From Ignelater luminosus (lineage: Eukaryota; Arthropoda; Insecta; Coleoptera; Elateridae): 64,000 nt of DNA. Below, piece after piece: positions 34,083 through 45,840 of the stretch. The notes under the pieces were generated by a model that saw only the letters and a program-made list of their open reading frames with translations, searched no databases and was not told the DNA's origin. A program made the position numbers and the translations under genes. Positions within the stretch are counted from its first letter, which is position 1. Each line of letters opens with the position of its first letter. The DNA is taken from NCBI GenBank assembly GCA_011009095.1, contig VTPC01005647.1, forward strand, positions 1 through 64,000, written 5' to 3'.

Positions 34083-37000
34083 TATGCTCAGTTTGTATCG
34101 TTTGTATTCATCGCAATAATATGTCAAACGAACTTGCAGAAATCAATATTTACAAACTGTTACAGACATCAAAGTTCTATGGTTCTAGGCAATTCTAGTC
34201 TAATCATCCCAGAAACAAACCCAGAGAAATGCAGGTATCATTATAGCGTCATTACAGTATGTTTGGATTTTTGAAGACGTCGAGTAAAATTTATATTTAT
34301 AACACACAAAATATGCAACATTTTACTTAAATAATAACAACAAAACAATAAAGAAATTTAAGCAGTTATGAAATAAGCTTATGTTCAGTATGTGCAAAGA
34401 CTATTTGCGTGAGGAATTATTTCTGGAAATTGGCGCAAAATCTAAGCGTTTTGTTTCTAATGTTACTAGATGTCTCACTTTTCAGGCACAGAAAGCAGCG
34501 TTGCCAATTGTGAGATTTCTACCTAGAATACGAGTATTATCTTTGATTGTGCGGTGGTGCGCATGTTTTGCATCTGTCTCTCTCAGATGAGTTACGTTAG
34601 TTTCGGAAGAAGACAGAAGATAGCACATGTAAAAGCCAGTTGATTGTGAGACAAACTACCGACACCAAACAAAAGACGATTGTAAATTGAGCTCAATATA
34701 ATGATTTTCTCTCCGCCAGAGGAGCTGTTGTTCCATGTCAAATTCGATAAATTTAAACGTTAGTTTATATGTTTAAGGTTATTAGAATTTAAATTTAAGA
34801 AAAAACGTAATTATTAATGCCTTGTTGTTTGGTTTGTTTTGGCATTTTACCTCGAGTTCTAGAAGGTTCTAACAACACATTTTTTTCTCATAGATTACAT
34901 AACACAAAAACTGAGAAAAAACGCTCTAGATATTTAATCTTAGACCATTTTGGTAGATAACTACTTCAAAGTAACAAAAGAAAGCTAGTTGCATTCAGTA
35001 GTGTGATTCACTAAGACATTACAATAAATGCTCAAAATGTTGATACCGGACAGCTTGGTAATGCAGTAACTGACAGATAGATTCCTGTTCAAAGTTATGC
35101 ACTGCTTCTGAAGTATACGTTAAATATTGTCACGAATTGCTATTTAGATAGTCTTACAAGAGCAAGCCAAAAAGGCCTAAATCCAACGAACTCCGTGGGT
35201 ATTCAATTTAATTCTCAAATAAAGTTGATGCAGAGCTATCCGACGATATGTATCCGACGGCAACATATGAGCTGCTGTCATCGTGCCAGTTATTGAATCA
35301 TGATTCGTTTGAACACAATCCATGTTTACAAATCATAGGTGAATGTTTATACATTGTAAACGAACGCTATTCTTTGCAAAGGCTTGTTACGTTACCAAAC
35401 ATAAACTTTTCATAATCCAAAAGTAAAAGGAGATTGCACATGATTCGTAATTCGAAACTGTGATCGAACATTCACTTGTTTAGTCAACAGTGGCACGAAC
35501 GAAAGCAGCTATAGTATCAGTAAGATGGTGTTTCACCGCACTGTGCCGTTTCAGATTAGAGATATTTCAAACTTCAACGACAAGATCGCTGAATATAACC
35601 CTTTTTGATTTTGTTTCTTGCAAGGTTATCTAGTTAAAAAGTAAAATCTGCAATTTACGAATTACATAACGAAGTTTATTTTTTACGGTTGAAACGCTGT
35701 AAGATCATCGGGAAAATGAAATTACATTTTAAAATTCTAAATATCATTAAAAACTCGGATAACTCTTTACATGCAAGCGTTCACCTTGTAAATGTTATTA
35801 GTAGTCGTCAAATCTCGGTCTAAGCTACTTATGATCTAGAAAAGACAGTAGGATGTGATTTGTAGCACTGTCTGCAATTGATGAATGGCATAAATGACAT
35901 TGGTGTTTTATGCGAATCTATTGGATCTTGCTTGCACACCAGCGAGGACGTCGTTACAGGCGTGCCACGGTGTGCGGTGCACACGATTGGACGAAATCTT
36001 GGAGTGGCCAACTGCAGTAGCTGGAGAACTACCCTCATCAGCGTTCGCGAAATACTTTTTTATCGCACCATTGTACAAAAAGCTCACAGAGATGGAGTGT
36101 ACTAAAAATTTTGCAAATAGACGGCCAAACTCTTAGAGCTCTTAGCAATGGACGCTGCTGTATACCTGGAGTTTATGTTTTTACACCAAGCAATGTAAAT
36201 ACATCTAAAGTACCATTTTAAGGAAAAACAGAAAGGAAAATTGTTAAAAATGCCAGTAGGAAGAATGGAACTACAAGGACAGAGACCAACAAAGTTCCCA
36301 TTTCCTTCAGTGTTTTCATACAAGAAACCTCTACAACACCGCCTACCTAGATAATTACTGCTATTGTATACAACAAAATAAACTGCCATTTCATCCGATT
36401 TTATGCACAGTACCAAAACCGCCCCATACACGTCTCAACTAGTTGGACTATTGTTTTCCAACGTAATTATTCCTTTCAATTCTTCAGTTTGAAAGTCAAT
36501 CTACTGAACATTCTAGATTCTGATTATTTTGTTGATGTATGTAATTCAGAGTAAGACTGTCATATTGTCAACGTTAATGTAAATGCTAATCAAGTGCGCT
36601 TAGGGTCTGTTTAACATTTCTCGGTTCACAGCAAGCTCATTAGTAACGGTTGCACACGATAATCAGAACGTTCTTCTTTTTCCTCTCTGCAAACCTCTCT
36701 GGAATCCGTTACCGTTCCTGATAGAGTTTATGACCTATCTATGGTCTATGAGATCGCTGTAATTGATCGTGTTAACAAGCGTCTTCCCAACGCGCCATAT
36801 CTTCGAATTTTCATTCGCGACCGTCCAGGCCGTTTTCAGATAGTGCCCCATAGAAATTCATATATTGACCGCCTCGCATTCCTTTTTCATTTTAGCAAAG
36901 TGATCCGAGATAAACCTTCTACGAACGTTACAAGGGCAAGAAAGTGACCCTTTGCCAAAATTGTGCGTACACGAACGCTGTCAGGTCTTCCATCGCGAAG

Positions 37001-38133
37001 ATAATCATCTGGGATGAAGTAAGCATGACTTGCTCTTGAACTGGTGAATTCGATGTTGAGATTCCTTTGTCGAAACAACTTACCTTTTGTCAGTATTACC
37101 TTGGGCAATGACATGATACCGCACATTCGTATAGATAACCGGAGATCCGGACGAATTTCAGCATCGACAGAACAGAGAACTGTAGCATATTATTTGGAGT
37201 TTAACCTCCTCTAAACTTTACGCAAAGATACGCGATGGAGATTCGTCAATTGAACAGAAATTACATCGGCGAGGAATGAATAGACAGTACCAGTCGTTTG
37301 ACCCGCGATCGCAAGTTCATTCGTCGGGTCGATTTAAGGTCAGACAAAGACAGTTTCCGATTCACATTTCACCTACGCTATGACCATTAACAAGGAACAG
37401 GATCAAACGTTGAATGCGGTTGGAATTTGTTTACCCAGTGCCATATTTTCTGTTCTTTCAATACCTTGTACCGGTGCACTTTTTCTATATTTCTATTATG
37501 TCAATTTTAACTTTTCATTTGCCTTTCTCTCATTTCACCACCTTGTCACCGTAAATTGTTTTTAATTTTATATTGCAATCTGTAAAAAGATGAACTTCAA
37601 GTAAAATTGATTCAATCTTATTTAAAATTCCGGCATATTCAGTGGATCAATGTATTCGAAATAGTGGTGGTCGGGCACATTATTAGGTCTTCCTTTGTTT
37701 TCAGTTGTTCTTTTTTGACAAAAATCTAATTTGTCTGTTTTAGTTACACTAAATTCACTTTCCTCTGCAAATCCACCGCTCTCCTACGTCGTTGCCGACC
37801 ATAGGAACAGTTTCCAAGGGGATTAGGGCTACTGGGAAAACCCCTTTTCTAAAAAAACGAAAGGTGCTTGGTTACCGATAGGTCTTTTGGAAACACCAGA
37901 ATGACTGGCTTATATGACATAGGTACCAAAACGATAATGTATTCCATTTTTGTCAACTCTCGTATTAGAGAATATTTTCATTGAGAAAGTTAATAAAGGG
38001 AGCGAAGTCCGACCCGTGTTTATATTTACTTAGCTCCCATCCGTGTTAGTATATTGGTGGCCGCCTGTAGCGGTCACACCCAGTTATTCTCCAAGAGGGT
38101 TAGAAAAACTGGAATGCTTTAGAGACAAAAGTC

Positions 38134-38713
38134 GACATAGAGAGAGCCCTCGGATATTATAAAAAACACGGTCAACTGATTTCACCTCCAGCCAATCAGT
38201 AGCGTATTTGTCAGCGTAGTTCTCAGTCTATCCCACTGTTCGATGTTCTCCCTTCCACATGATATAATTCCATAAGCGCTGGTGCCATATATTTATTTAA
38301 GTTACTAATTTTTTTACCTTTATCTAAAATTGCCGAGGTTTGGGATCAAAAATTAATTACAAACCACTTTAAGCGTAACTTAATAGATGTTGATGCATAT
38401 GGGTTTAAGAATATTAGTACTAATTAGCTCTAACGATGAAGAGACGATATTCAACTTAACTTTTAAATTCATGCAAAATGTAAATTGCTTTGTGATTTCC
38501 AAGGCCTTGAAAAGACAAGTTGTACGCGTTACATTTTTGGGAAAACAAAACACCTAACTAATATACTGATTTCTACAAAACAGGACAAAATACACCGAAA
38601 TAACCGTAACATAACGTCAACCATTTCCCGCCATTTGCGTTTGTTGGGACTTGGCTGACGTCAAGCTGCGCTCAATCAGTTGACCGTGTCTTTTCTATTA
38701 TCCGTGGGGAGAG
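38134..38713. mobile_element. inverted-repeat element, tandem copy 1
   Basis: Begins GAGAGCCCTCGGATATTATA with CACGGTCAACTGATT, and ends with the inverse AATCAGTTGACCGTGTC followed by CTATTATCCGTGGGGAGAG. Inner landmarks are CCAGCCAATCAGTAGCG, TCTCAGTCTATCCCACT and GAGGTTTGGGATCAAAA. GAGAG-like pentamers lie at both edges and could be the target duplication. Non-coding. Confidence 0.6.
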
Positions 38714-39208
38714 CCCACGGATAGTAGAGAACATGCGGTCGATGCATTTGCCTTCCAGCCAATCAGTAGCGTGACGTTAGCTTAGTCCTCAGTCTATCCC
38801 ACTTCCCAATGTTCTCCCTCCAACACAAAATTTAATTACAAAAAACTTTAAAGAATAACCTGATAGATTTTGATGCGTATGGTTTTAAGAATATCAGTAC
38901 TAATTAGATCTGAATGTAAAGAGACGATATTCAATTTAACTTCTAAATTCATTTCATGATTAGTATAAAATGCGTTATGGTTTCCAAGATCTTGAAAGAA
39001 CATAAGTTATACACGTTACATTTCTGGGAAAACAAAAACACCTTATGTATTTCTATTTTTAAAAAAAAACAGTAAACAGAAGGACAAAGTACAATAGTAA
39101 AACCAACTATTCCCTCCATTTGCGTTTACTGGAACTTTGTTGATATCGAGCTCCACTCAATGCATCGACCGTATGTTCTCTACTATCTGTGGGGACAGCC
39201 TACATTTT
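38709..39208. mobile_element. inverted-repeat element, tandem copy 2
   Basis: Starts at the shared GAGAGCCCACGGATAGTAG and repeats the landmarks of copy 1 in the same order: CCAGCCAATCAGTAGCG, CCTCAGTCTATCCCACT, AATATCAGTACTAATTAG and GACGATATTCAATTTAACTT. It ends CTCTACTATCTGTGGGGACAG. It lacks the GGTTTGGGATC segment of copy 1, so it is internally deleted. Confidence 0.6.
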
Positions 39209-39550
39209 GATGTAGATCCTAAAATTTAGCCAGTGAATCCTAATAACACGATGCCCATTTTCGATGTACTCTGAAGCATCTCAATTACTAGAAGAGACCT
39301 GATTCTCCGGCTCAAACAAGTTTTGGTGAGAATTGTTCGAGGAACAATGTATGCACGTATTTTTGTGAAGTTTTCCTTGTCTAAAACAATCGAAATATAT
39401 CAATCGTAAAAACTTTGAAACGCCTCATAAAAATACTATTTGACATTAAAACATAATTGTTTTTGTATTTTAATTTAATTAACTTAACTTTTACAGTTGA
39501 AACGTATGAACACACTATACAAATATCTCAAATAGGCATAATTTAAAAAA

Positions 39551-40494
39551 ATGAATAAAATTTGGTTTTCAATCTTGTGTTTAACTTGTTTGTTTAGTAA
39601 GTAATCCTCTTTTTATCCAATGTATGTTTTATTATTGTTAAATGTTTAGTAATTTCACAAACAAATCAAGCAAAAACATATGCGAAGGGTCTTCTGAAAA
39701 TAATGAGGGCCAAAAGTGATCGTAGTAAAAAAAGTCTAGGAAATAAAACCCATCATTTAACGGCGGACATCACAAAACAAAATATACATGAAATACAAGC
39801 TCGAAACAAGACTTATTTGCATAGCAGCATTTCACAAAATGCAAGCACATCCAGAAGAAGTATGAGAAATGGGCGAAAGAACGACAAAATAATTCAAGGC
39901 GGTATTTGGCAATGTAGCGGAATATGGAAGAGTAACAACAAATTATCTGATACAGGTAATTTACAAGGTTGGTTTATTGGCAACTGCAGCGGTTTTAGCA
40001 ATGTTTCCGGCAACTGGTCGGCTACAGCATTAGATGGAAATTGGGTAGAGGAACCAGACGGTAGTACTAATTCAGATCACAAAATGCAGTTAAAATTCAA
40101 TGCGCGTGCTGTATTGAACGAATTCAGTAAAAAACGGATGCCCAGAGGGTTGATTACTGAGGATTACAGAAGAAGTTTCAGTCTAAACAACTCAGACAAA
40201 CAGACTGAAACTATAACAGCGGATGACTTTTCTCCTGGTCATCGTCAAGAACTAAAAAGTATTAGCAATAAGTTAAAAGTGAAAGATATTAGTTCAGAAC
40301 GCTATCGTAAAAAATTAAATGTGATCAAAAAACCATACAAAAACAGAATTGTTGAAGTTCATGTTCCAAATAATAAGAAAATGGTTAAACAAAGAAAACT
40401 AATAGTAGACCCTCATGACATATCTAGCAAACACCACACACATCCGAAAGTACCCAGAGGAAAACTGATTGATTATCTGAAGGATTTACAATAG
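39551..40494 (+). CDS. secreted glycoprotein-like protein of unknown family
   Basis: Exon 39551-39596 encodes most of a signal peptide (MNKIWFSILCLTCLF). It joins exon 39650-40494 in frame to give 296 residues. Cleavage is likely near residue 24 (TNQA/KTYA). A Gly/Trp/Asn-rich module at about residues 98-147 has two copies of a C-S-G-aromatic/aliphatic pattern (GGIWQCSGIW and GWFIGNCSGF), followed by GNWSATALDGNW. Two cysteines (104 and 128) in the module could pair. At least five N-x-S/T sites occur. The last 150 residues are Lys/Arg-rich with dibasic sites. I recognise no family. AATAAA is at 40603-40608. Evidence for a real gene is the long frame, the spliced signal peptide and the poly(A) signal. 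Confidence 0.7.
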
Positions 40495-40609
40495 TTTATT
40501 TACAATTAACCCCTTCATGTATGTAATTCTCATACACCTGTTTCGTTACAAATAATCATAACACCTTGATTATAAAACAGAATTCATAAAAATACTTAAG
40601 CTAATAAAC

Positions 40610-43600
40610 CATTGTTCTTTATTATCAATTTAATAATAATAATACTTATTCACATGAGCAGTGTTTAAAAATGACTTGCTGTTTATTATCAAATAAATAA
40701 ATCATCTGTCGAGAATAATCAATGTTACCGGTCGGTAGGCTCTAGTACCACTGCCAACACTATTACACCGATAATCGGGGTTGTCTGATGTTAAAAATTA
40801 GATACAGGAAGAGGTTTTACACAAATTTATTCTACGTTTTTATAGCTTAATATGTTTGCACAAAAATAATATAAAACAAGACATAACAATACAAGAATAA
40901 AAAACTAAAAATATTACTTACTTAATAACGTGTCCATGGTCAGTAGAAAAAGTGTCTTTGTGTGTTTTCTGTATTTTCTAATTATACATATTTTGGTCAA
41001 TTTAGAAAGGAAAATTGTAATCCTTAAGCTATACATTCTTGCCTTAATTACCTTCATTAATTTAACAATAAGGAAAGTTTTGTTTTTAATATTTATGTAT
41101 TAATTCACATTTTTAATATCGTGACATTCTTACTCTGATACATCAACCTCGTATTTACCTCTTACTTATTCGAGGGTTTAGTTCCCGTAGAACAGTTGCA
41201 ATTACGTTTCGTAACCCATCTTTAAAGAACTTTGTAGTGCAGATTCAAACAACCATGTAGTAACAAACTTTAACATTTTTTAAACATGTGAATAAAATCA
41301 AGTGAAACGCAAAAAAAGATTGCGTACTAGATATTATTATTTACACTGTAACAGATCAACAGTAAATGGTCAATCCAGCGTTTTGCAACATAACTAAGAA
41401 TTCTTTGTATACATATCATGGGTACTTTTCAATACATAAAATCCAAACTATCTTAGTGCATATAAATCAGTATTTTAATACTAAGACGGCTCAGAAAAAA
41501 TGATTTTCTACAGAAATTATCAATTGACCTAAACATGTGATTTATGAAAAAAATGTTACAGATTTAAATAAATAATATAAACTTCTCTTAAAACCAGGGG
41601 AACAAGTCGTGTGAGGCGCAAATCCGATGGATTAGACCAACTGCGCAATAATTAAATTACGAATCCGGAATAAAATGTTTCACTACAATGAACGATCTTC
41701 TTGTACAAGTTTCGGTATGAGAAACTGACATTTTAATTGCGATTCTAGTACGCCACAGAAATATTTGCCTACCAATGCCGTAGACACACAAATCTAATTT
41801 ATCAGTAAACACAAAGAACGACAAAACTAAGCACTGATCTTGCCACTGCAGTATTCAAAAACGTACCAACGGCTTGCACGGTCAATTCCCTGCTATAATT
41901 GAGGCGGCAATGTCACACCAGAAGGCACCAATTTACTTATCCTTTTACCAACACTCTCAGGTAGAAAATAGACGCCTAAGCTTAAGTTAATAAACATTAT
42001 CGCGTCTAAATATTTTAAGATATTCTGCTCGTCGCGCCGTTCTAAAAATGACTGAATGAATATTCTGGAAAGGAAACAGGGTTGTAGTAAGGGGGTATAA
42101 ATAAAGTTTCCAGGGTGCCTATGGTAGGAAGCAGGCGCATGGGAACATGGGGGTTCTCTTCGGATTCTAAAATAGACTTGAATAGTCCTTGCGAAATGTC
42201 GGTACAAATATTATACTTAACGACTAGATACTTTGTAGAAGATGAGATATGAAACCGGCTACCTTTGAGTTCCATCTCAGAAAAACATTATTTTCTGATC
42301 TGATCGCTTGAGTTTTGTTTGAGTTTCGAAACTTCTAATATCACTAGACCTCGAGAAAAGAAATCTGGTTTTAATTGATACAAGTCAAAAACACTATTTT
42401 AATTAAATTTTGCACAATTCAACAAGATGCTTTCTTTCACCAATCCAAAAACCTTCTTTTCCACTAACTAGCACAATACGTAAATATGTTTCTGCCATGC
42501 TATTTAACTAAGTCCGTTTGGATAAGATAAAAGGACTGAAGAAATCTTCGCCAGTCAACATGCGGGTAGTAATGTGTTAATAAGGTTTGGTGCAACAAGA
42601 ATGTAAATTCATGGGTCTTTAGTTGATAATAACAATAACAAACAGTTTGAGGCTACTCTTGACTTTTGATTTTAGTCATTTCAATACTGCCCTGCTAATC
42701 AAAAAGGTCTTATTTCGGAACATCATAGTTTTGAGATATTGGTCTGTATCACTTATTTTCAGATTTATTTTCTTTTTTACTTTACAGGGCAGTATAGTCA
42801 AAAAGGTACGCTATCTTGTAATATCACAACCATGTGCCAAAATCTCATTATGGTAGTGATTCTTGGGTTCAAAATGTCGATTTCGAGCGTACTGACTTGC
42901 ATTTAATTAACTTTTGAATACTAACAATAAGTCCCACTTTTATAATCGTTAGATAAGCTTAACTAAGAAATTATTACCATATACCTGCAATTTTGATAGT
43001 GACAGATAGCAATTTGTGACCATGTTAGTTGTTACTAATCCTCTAATTAAACTTATTCAAAGATTGTAAAAGTCCAAATTTCTTTCACGGGTGAAACACG
43101 CGGAAAAAAATTAAATTTCGTTACTTTTTGATCTTTCCTTTTCAGTGCCAATACACGAACGTTACCTATTTTGTTAGTTTGTCAGAAATGGATTTAACTA
43201 GTTAAATTGTTCCAAATCGGCTTGCAAGAAAATAAAAAAGATTTTTCGTGTTGCACGTCACAGGTCCTTGTTTCATGATACAAAGTGATCCAAGTTCGAG
43301 TACTGTTCAAAACTCTGCCTGAAACTTTCAAATGGTCGGAAGAAAACAACCTGCCTGAAAGGAACGATCGCTACACAAAACTCAACTGGGTTGAAAAACC
43401 CCAATCTGGAAAGTTCAACCGATTCAAAATATTCCAGACTCAAAAGACTTAACCGGCTTTAATGGTCCAGAAAGACCAAAACAGATCTAAGGAGACCAAG
43501 ATAATCCAAAATTCGATTTGTATCTGGACTTTGGGCCAGGACCGGCTCAAAACATATTGGTGGTCTTAAATAAAGACTTTTTGCGGCCTTGACGATTAAG

Positions 43601-43945
43601 GTGCTGGACTGTTTGTAATAATTAATAAAGTTAGGACAAGAAGAATAGCAAGATAATATTATAATACGTTTGTAGATATTAGACGAACATTTGCTAAATC
43701 CTGAGAAATATTTAAAATAAAATTATTTTTAATTCATCAACCTTTATTAGCTATTGTGGATTTAACTACAAGTCATCAAATGACTTTATTTGTTAAATTA
43801 TTTTCTTATCAATTATTTGATTTAGGAATCAAGTATTATAGTATATATAAGTTGTATTAATTACATTATTCGTGCTACCTTGCTGTTACTATTTGTTGAA
43901 AGAGAACGAAAACTATTGTTCACCTTGGTAATTGATAACAAGAAT
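40610..43945. other. no recognised gene between the two secreted-protein genes
   Basis: 3.3 kb of AT-rich DNA. Frames at 41893-42275 on the minus strand overlap each other and show no family features. A purine-rich stretch at about 43310-43560 with many CCAGA/AAGACC words has no open frame. Nothing else stands out. Confidence 0.5.
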
Positions 43946-44583
43946 ATGAACATCCCCCTGCTGCTTTGGTTGTGCTTCTTAATTGGTGGTAATAGCTACA
44001 CATGTTTTTGTTGTAACCATAACACTGTAATAATTACACTGCCAATTTTATTGCAGTTTCGTTAGCAATTCAGTATGAAATTCTAAGTGAAGTTAGTCGT
44101 CCATGGATAGACTTCAAGGAAAATAAAACAGAGCAAGGCATTGCTGTCAGGCATTGTAATGCAAGTTGTAGGAAGAGTTCCACTGGTTACGTATACGGTA
44201 ACGGGGGGCAAAATTTTATTGATGGATTGAAAAGACTTTTAAAAGGTATAGCTCCTGCAGATGTGCAGAACGAAGATGTTACAGGTATTAGAAAACCTGT
44301 AGGTACTAATTATAGAAGTTTGACTGATGTTAAACAGGATACCGATTTTAAAAAGATGGATTCTAAACAAGATAACAATAAAGATCACAAAACCAACAAA
44401 GAAGAAGGCGACGACGACGACGACGAAGAAGAAGAAGAAGAAGAAGAAGAAATGAGTAGCGAACACAGAAAAAATACCAATGCTATATACGAAGCACTTG
44501 CTAATTATTTTAGTTATGCACTCTCTTATAGTTTAAATGAGGAAGAACCTAAAATAGGTACAAATGGTGCTGAGAATGTGTAA
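43946..44583 (+). CDS. secreted acidic protein of unknown family
   Basis: Exon 43946-43988 encodes the signal peptide MNIPLLLWLCFLIGG and joins exon 44057-44583 (acceptor TTATTGCAG) to give 189 residues. Cleavage is likely after VSLA at about residue 18. The mature N-terminus holds two closely spaced cysteines (RHCNASCRK) and an N-glycosylation site. Then come a Gly/Asn stretch, a Lys/Asp/Asn-rich linker, a run of five Asp and nine Glu encoded by GAC/GAA triplets, and a short amphipathic tail (IYEALANYFSYALSYSL). An upstream in-frame ATG at 43880 would put charged residues before the signal, so I prefer 43946. AATAAA at 44634-44639. No family recognised. Same strand and two-exon layout as the gene at 39551, but no sequence similarity. 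Confidence 0.65.
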
Positions 44584-44639
44584 AAAGCTATTAAGTAGAA
44601 TTTTGTTTGTGGCACAGATCGATACTATTAATAAATAAA

Positions 44640-45840
44640 AAATGAATTTTGCTAACAACTAATATTTTTGTTGAATTCTTTTCTTAAATTAACAATGTTA
44701 ATGTTAATTTTAATCAAATATTCACTGTAGTAGCTTTGCATCGCTGCGATGTCAATTGTGAAGCACATTCTAAGTCGGTGGCGTTTACCAAGGTTCCATC
44801 CTCTATCATTCCTCCCTTTCTCTTTATTTGTTACCATCACAACGTCTCGCGATAACAGAACGATTTTCTGTTATTACAACAGAACTCTCGTTAGGACAAC
44901 CAAAATCAATGTGAAAACAACAAAGTGCCTTGTTAGGAATACAAAATGGTTTGTTACTATAACAGAAACGTTTTGGCAATCCACCTTTGTAACCGAAAAT
45001 TCCTTGGCTGTATATGGGTATCGTCTTGTAGTTCTGCGGAAGCTTCCAAGATTCTAGCGACCACTCTAGGTCTACAGTTCTGGTCCAGACAGGCATATCA
45101 AACCACAAAGATTCAGCCCACAACCGAGAGATTCGACCGAGCAGATGTACATCTGGAGCTTTGAGGCTCACATCAGGAATTTTCTTCATCAGCCACCTAC
45201 CTTGGCAATTGGCATCATCTTTGCCTCCGCGCTGAGATGGAACGACCAGCAGTACAGCGGCTTTGTCTAAACTCAGCGATGGCATTCCAGGCTGTCATCC
45301 TAGGATGTTGCTTCACACCTACAAGACGTTCATACAACTCGTCATCGACTTTAGGTTCACCATTTTCGTTATCGTACTGCCATATGCCACCATTCATCTA
45401 GGACAGTAGAAAAGGACCATCTGTAGGAGGATGCTCGATCTAAATCGCTTCTATCACTTTGGAAGAAATACGCGACCTGCCAGTGATTCTTCCAATAAAT
45501 GTGCGCCTGGAATTTCTAAGAAATAGATACGTGAATAGAGCAGTTAACAAAAACAAAGATCGCGTACTCCAAAAGTTCAAAATTTCACCTGCAATATTCC
45601 TAGAAGAAAGCCAAAGAAACATCTCTCGGTGATATTTTTCGGCAACGCCAGCAACCTAACTCAAATTGAAGAACATTCTAAAAACCACATCCGATATCTG
45701 CTGATAGTCTCAAGTCCCGATGTCTTACCAATTTTCCTATTCTTCAAAAACCAGCTTCGGACTCCTAATCTCCAAATCTAGATCATAGATATAGAATCTA
45801 GATATTCATGATTTATGACCTGTCATAAAAATATTTTAAA
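44640..45840. other. intergenic region with a 21-bp periodic repeat
   Basis: Upstream of AK7. At about 44848-44995 a degenerate 21-bp period is visible. The remainder has short frames on the minus strand (for example one starting MNGGIWQYDNENGEP at 45397) that resemble coding sequence broken by shifts, but I cannot name the source. Confidence 0.45.

Larger units (their letters stand above)
34130..39550. other. 5.4-kb region without a recognisable gene
   Basis: The stretch 34.3-37.4 kb looks somewhat less AT-rich than its surroundings yet has only scattered frames of 60-110 codons on both strands, none resembling a family. A 20-codon frame at 34700 beginning MIFSPPEELLFHVKFDKFKR could be a start exon, but I found no partner exon. 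From 38.1 to 39.2 kb lie two copies of an inverted-repeat element. Non-coding transcripts or enhancers are possible but not visible. Confidence 0.5.

Noticed and set aside
34700..34765. Short frame MIFSPPEELLFHVKFDKFKR as a first exon
   Set aside because: The start context is plausible, but the donor is weak and no continuing exon was found in the next 5 kb.
36741..36947. 68-codon plus frame in the gene-free 34-39 kb stretch
   Set aside because: Overlapped by other frames of equal quality; no recognisable motif, splice partner or poly(A) signal.
44239..44466. Phe/Val-rich frame on the minus strand
   Set aside because: It is the reverse complement of the Asp/Glu run of the secreted acidic protein.
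45215..45397. Minus-strand frame starting MNGGIWQYDNENGE
   Set aside because: It looks coding-like, and GGIWQ also occurs in the secreted gene at 39.5 kb, but the rest does not align and the frame is short. Treated as coincidence.
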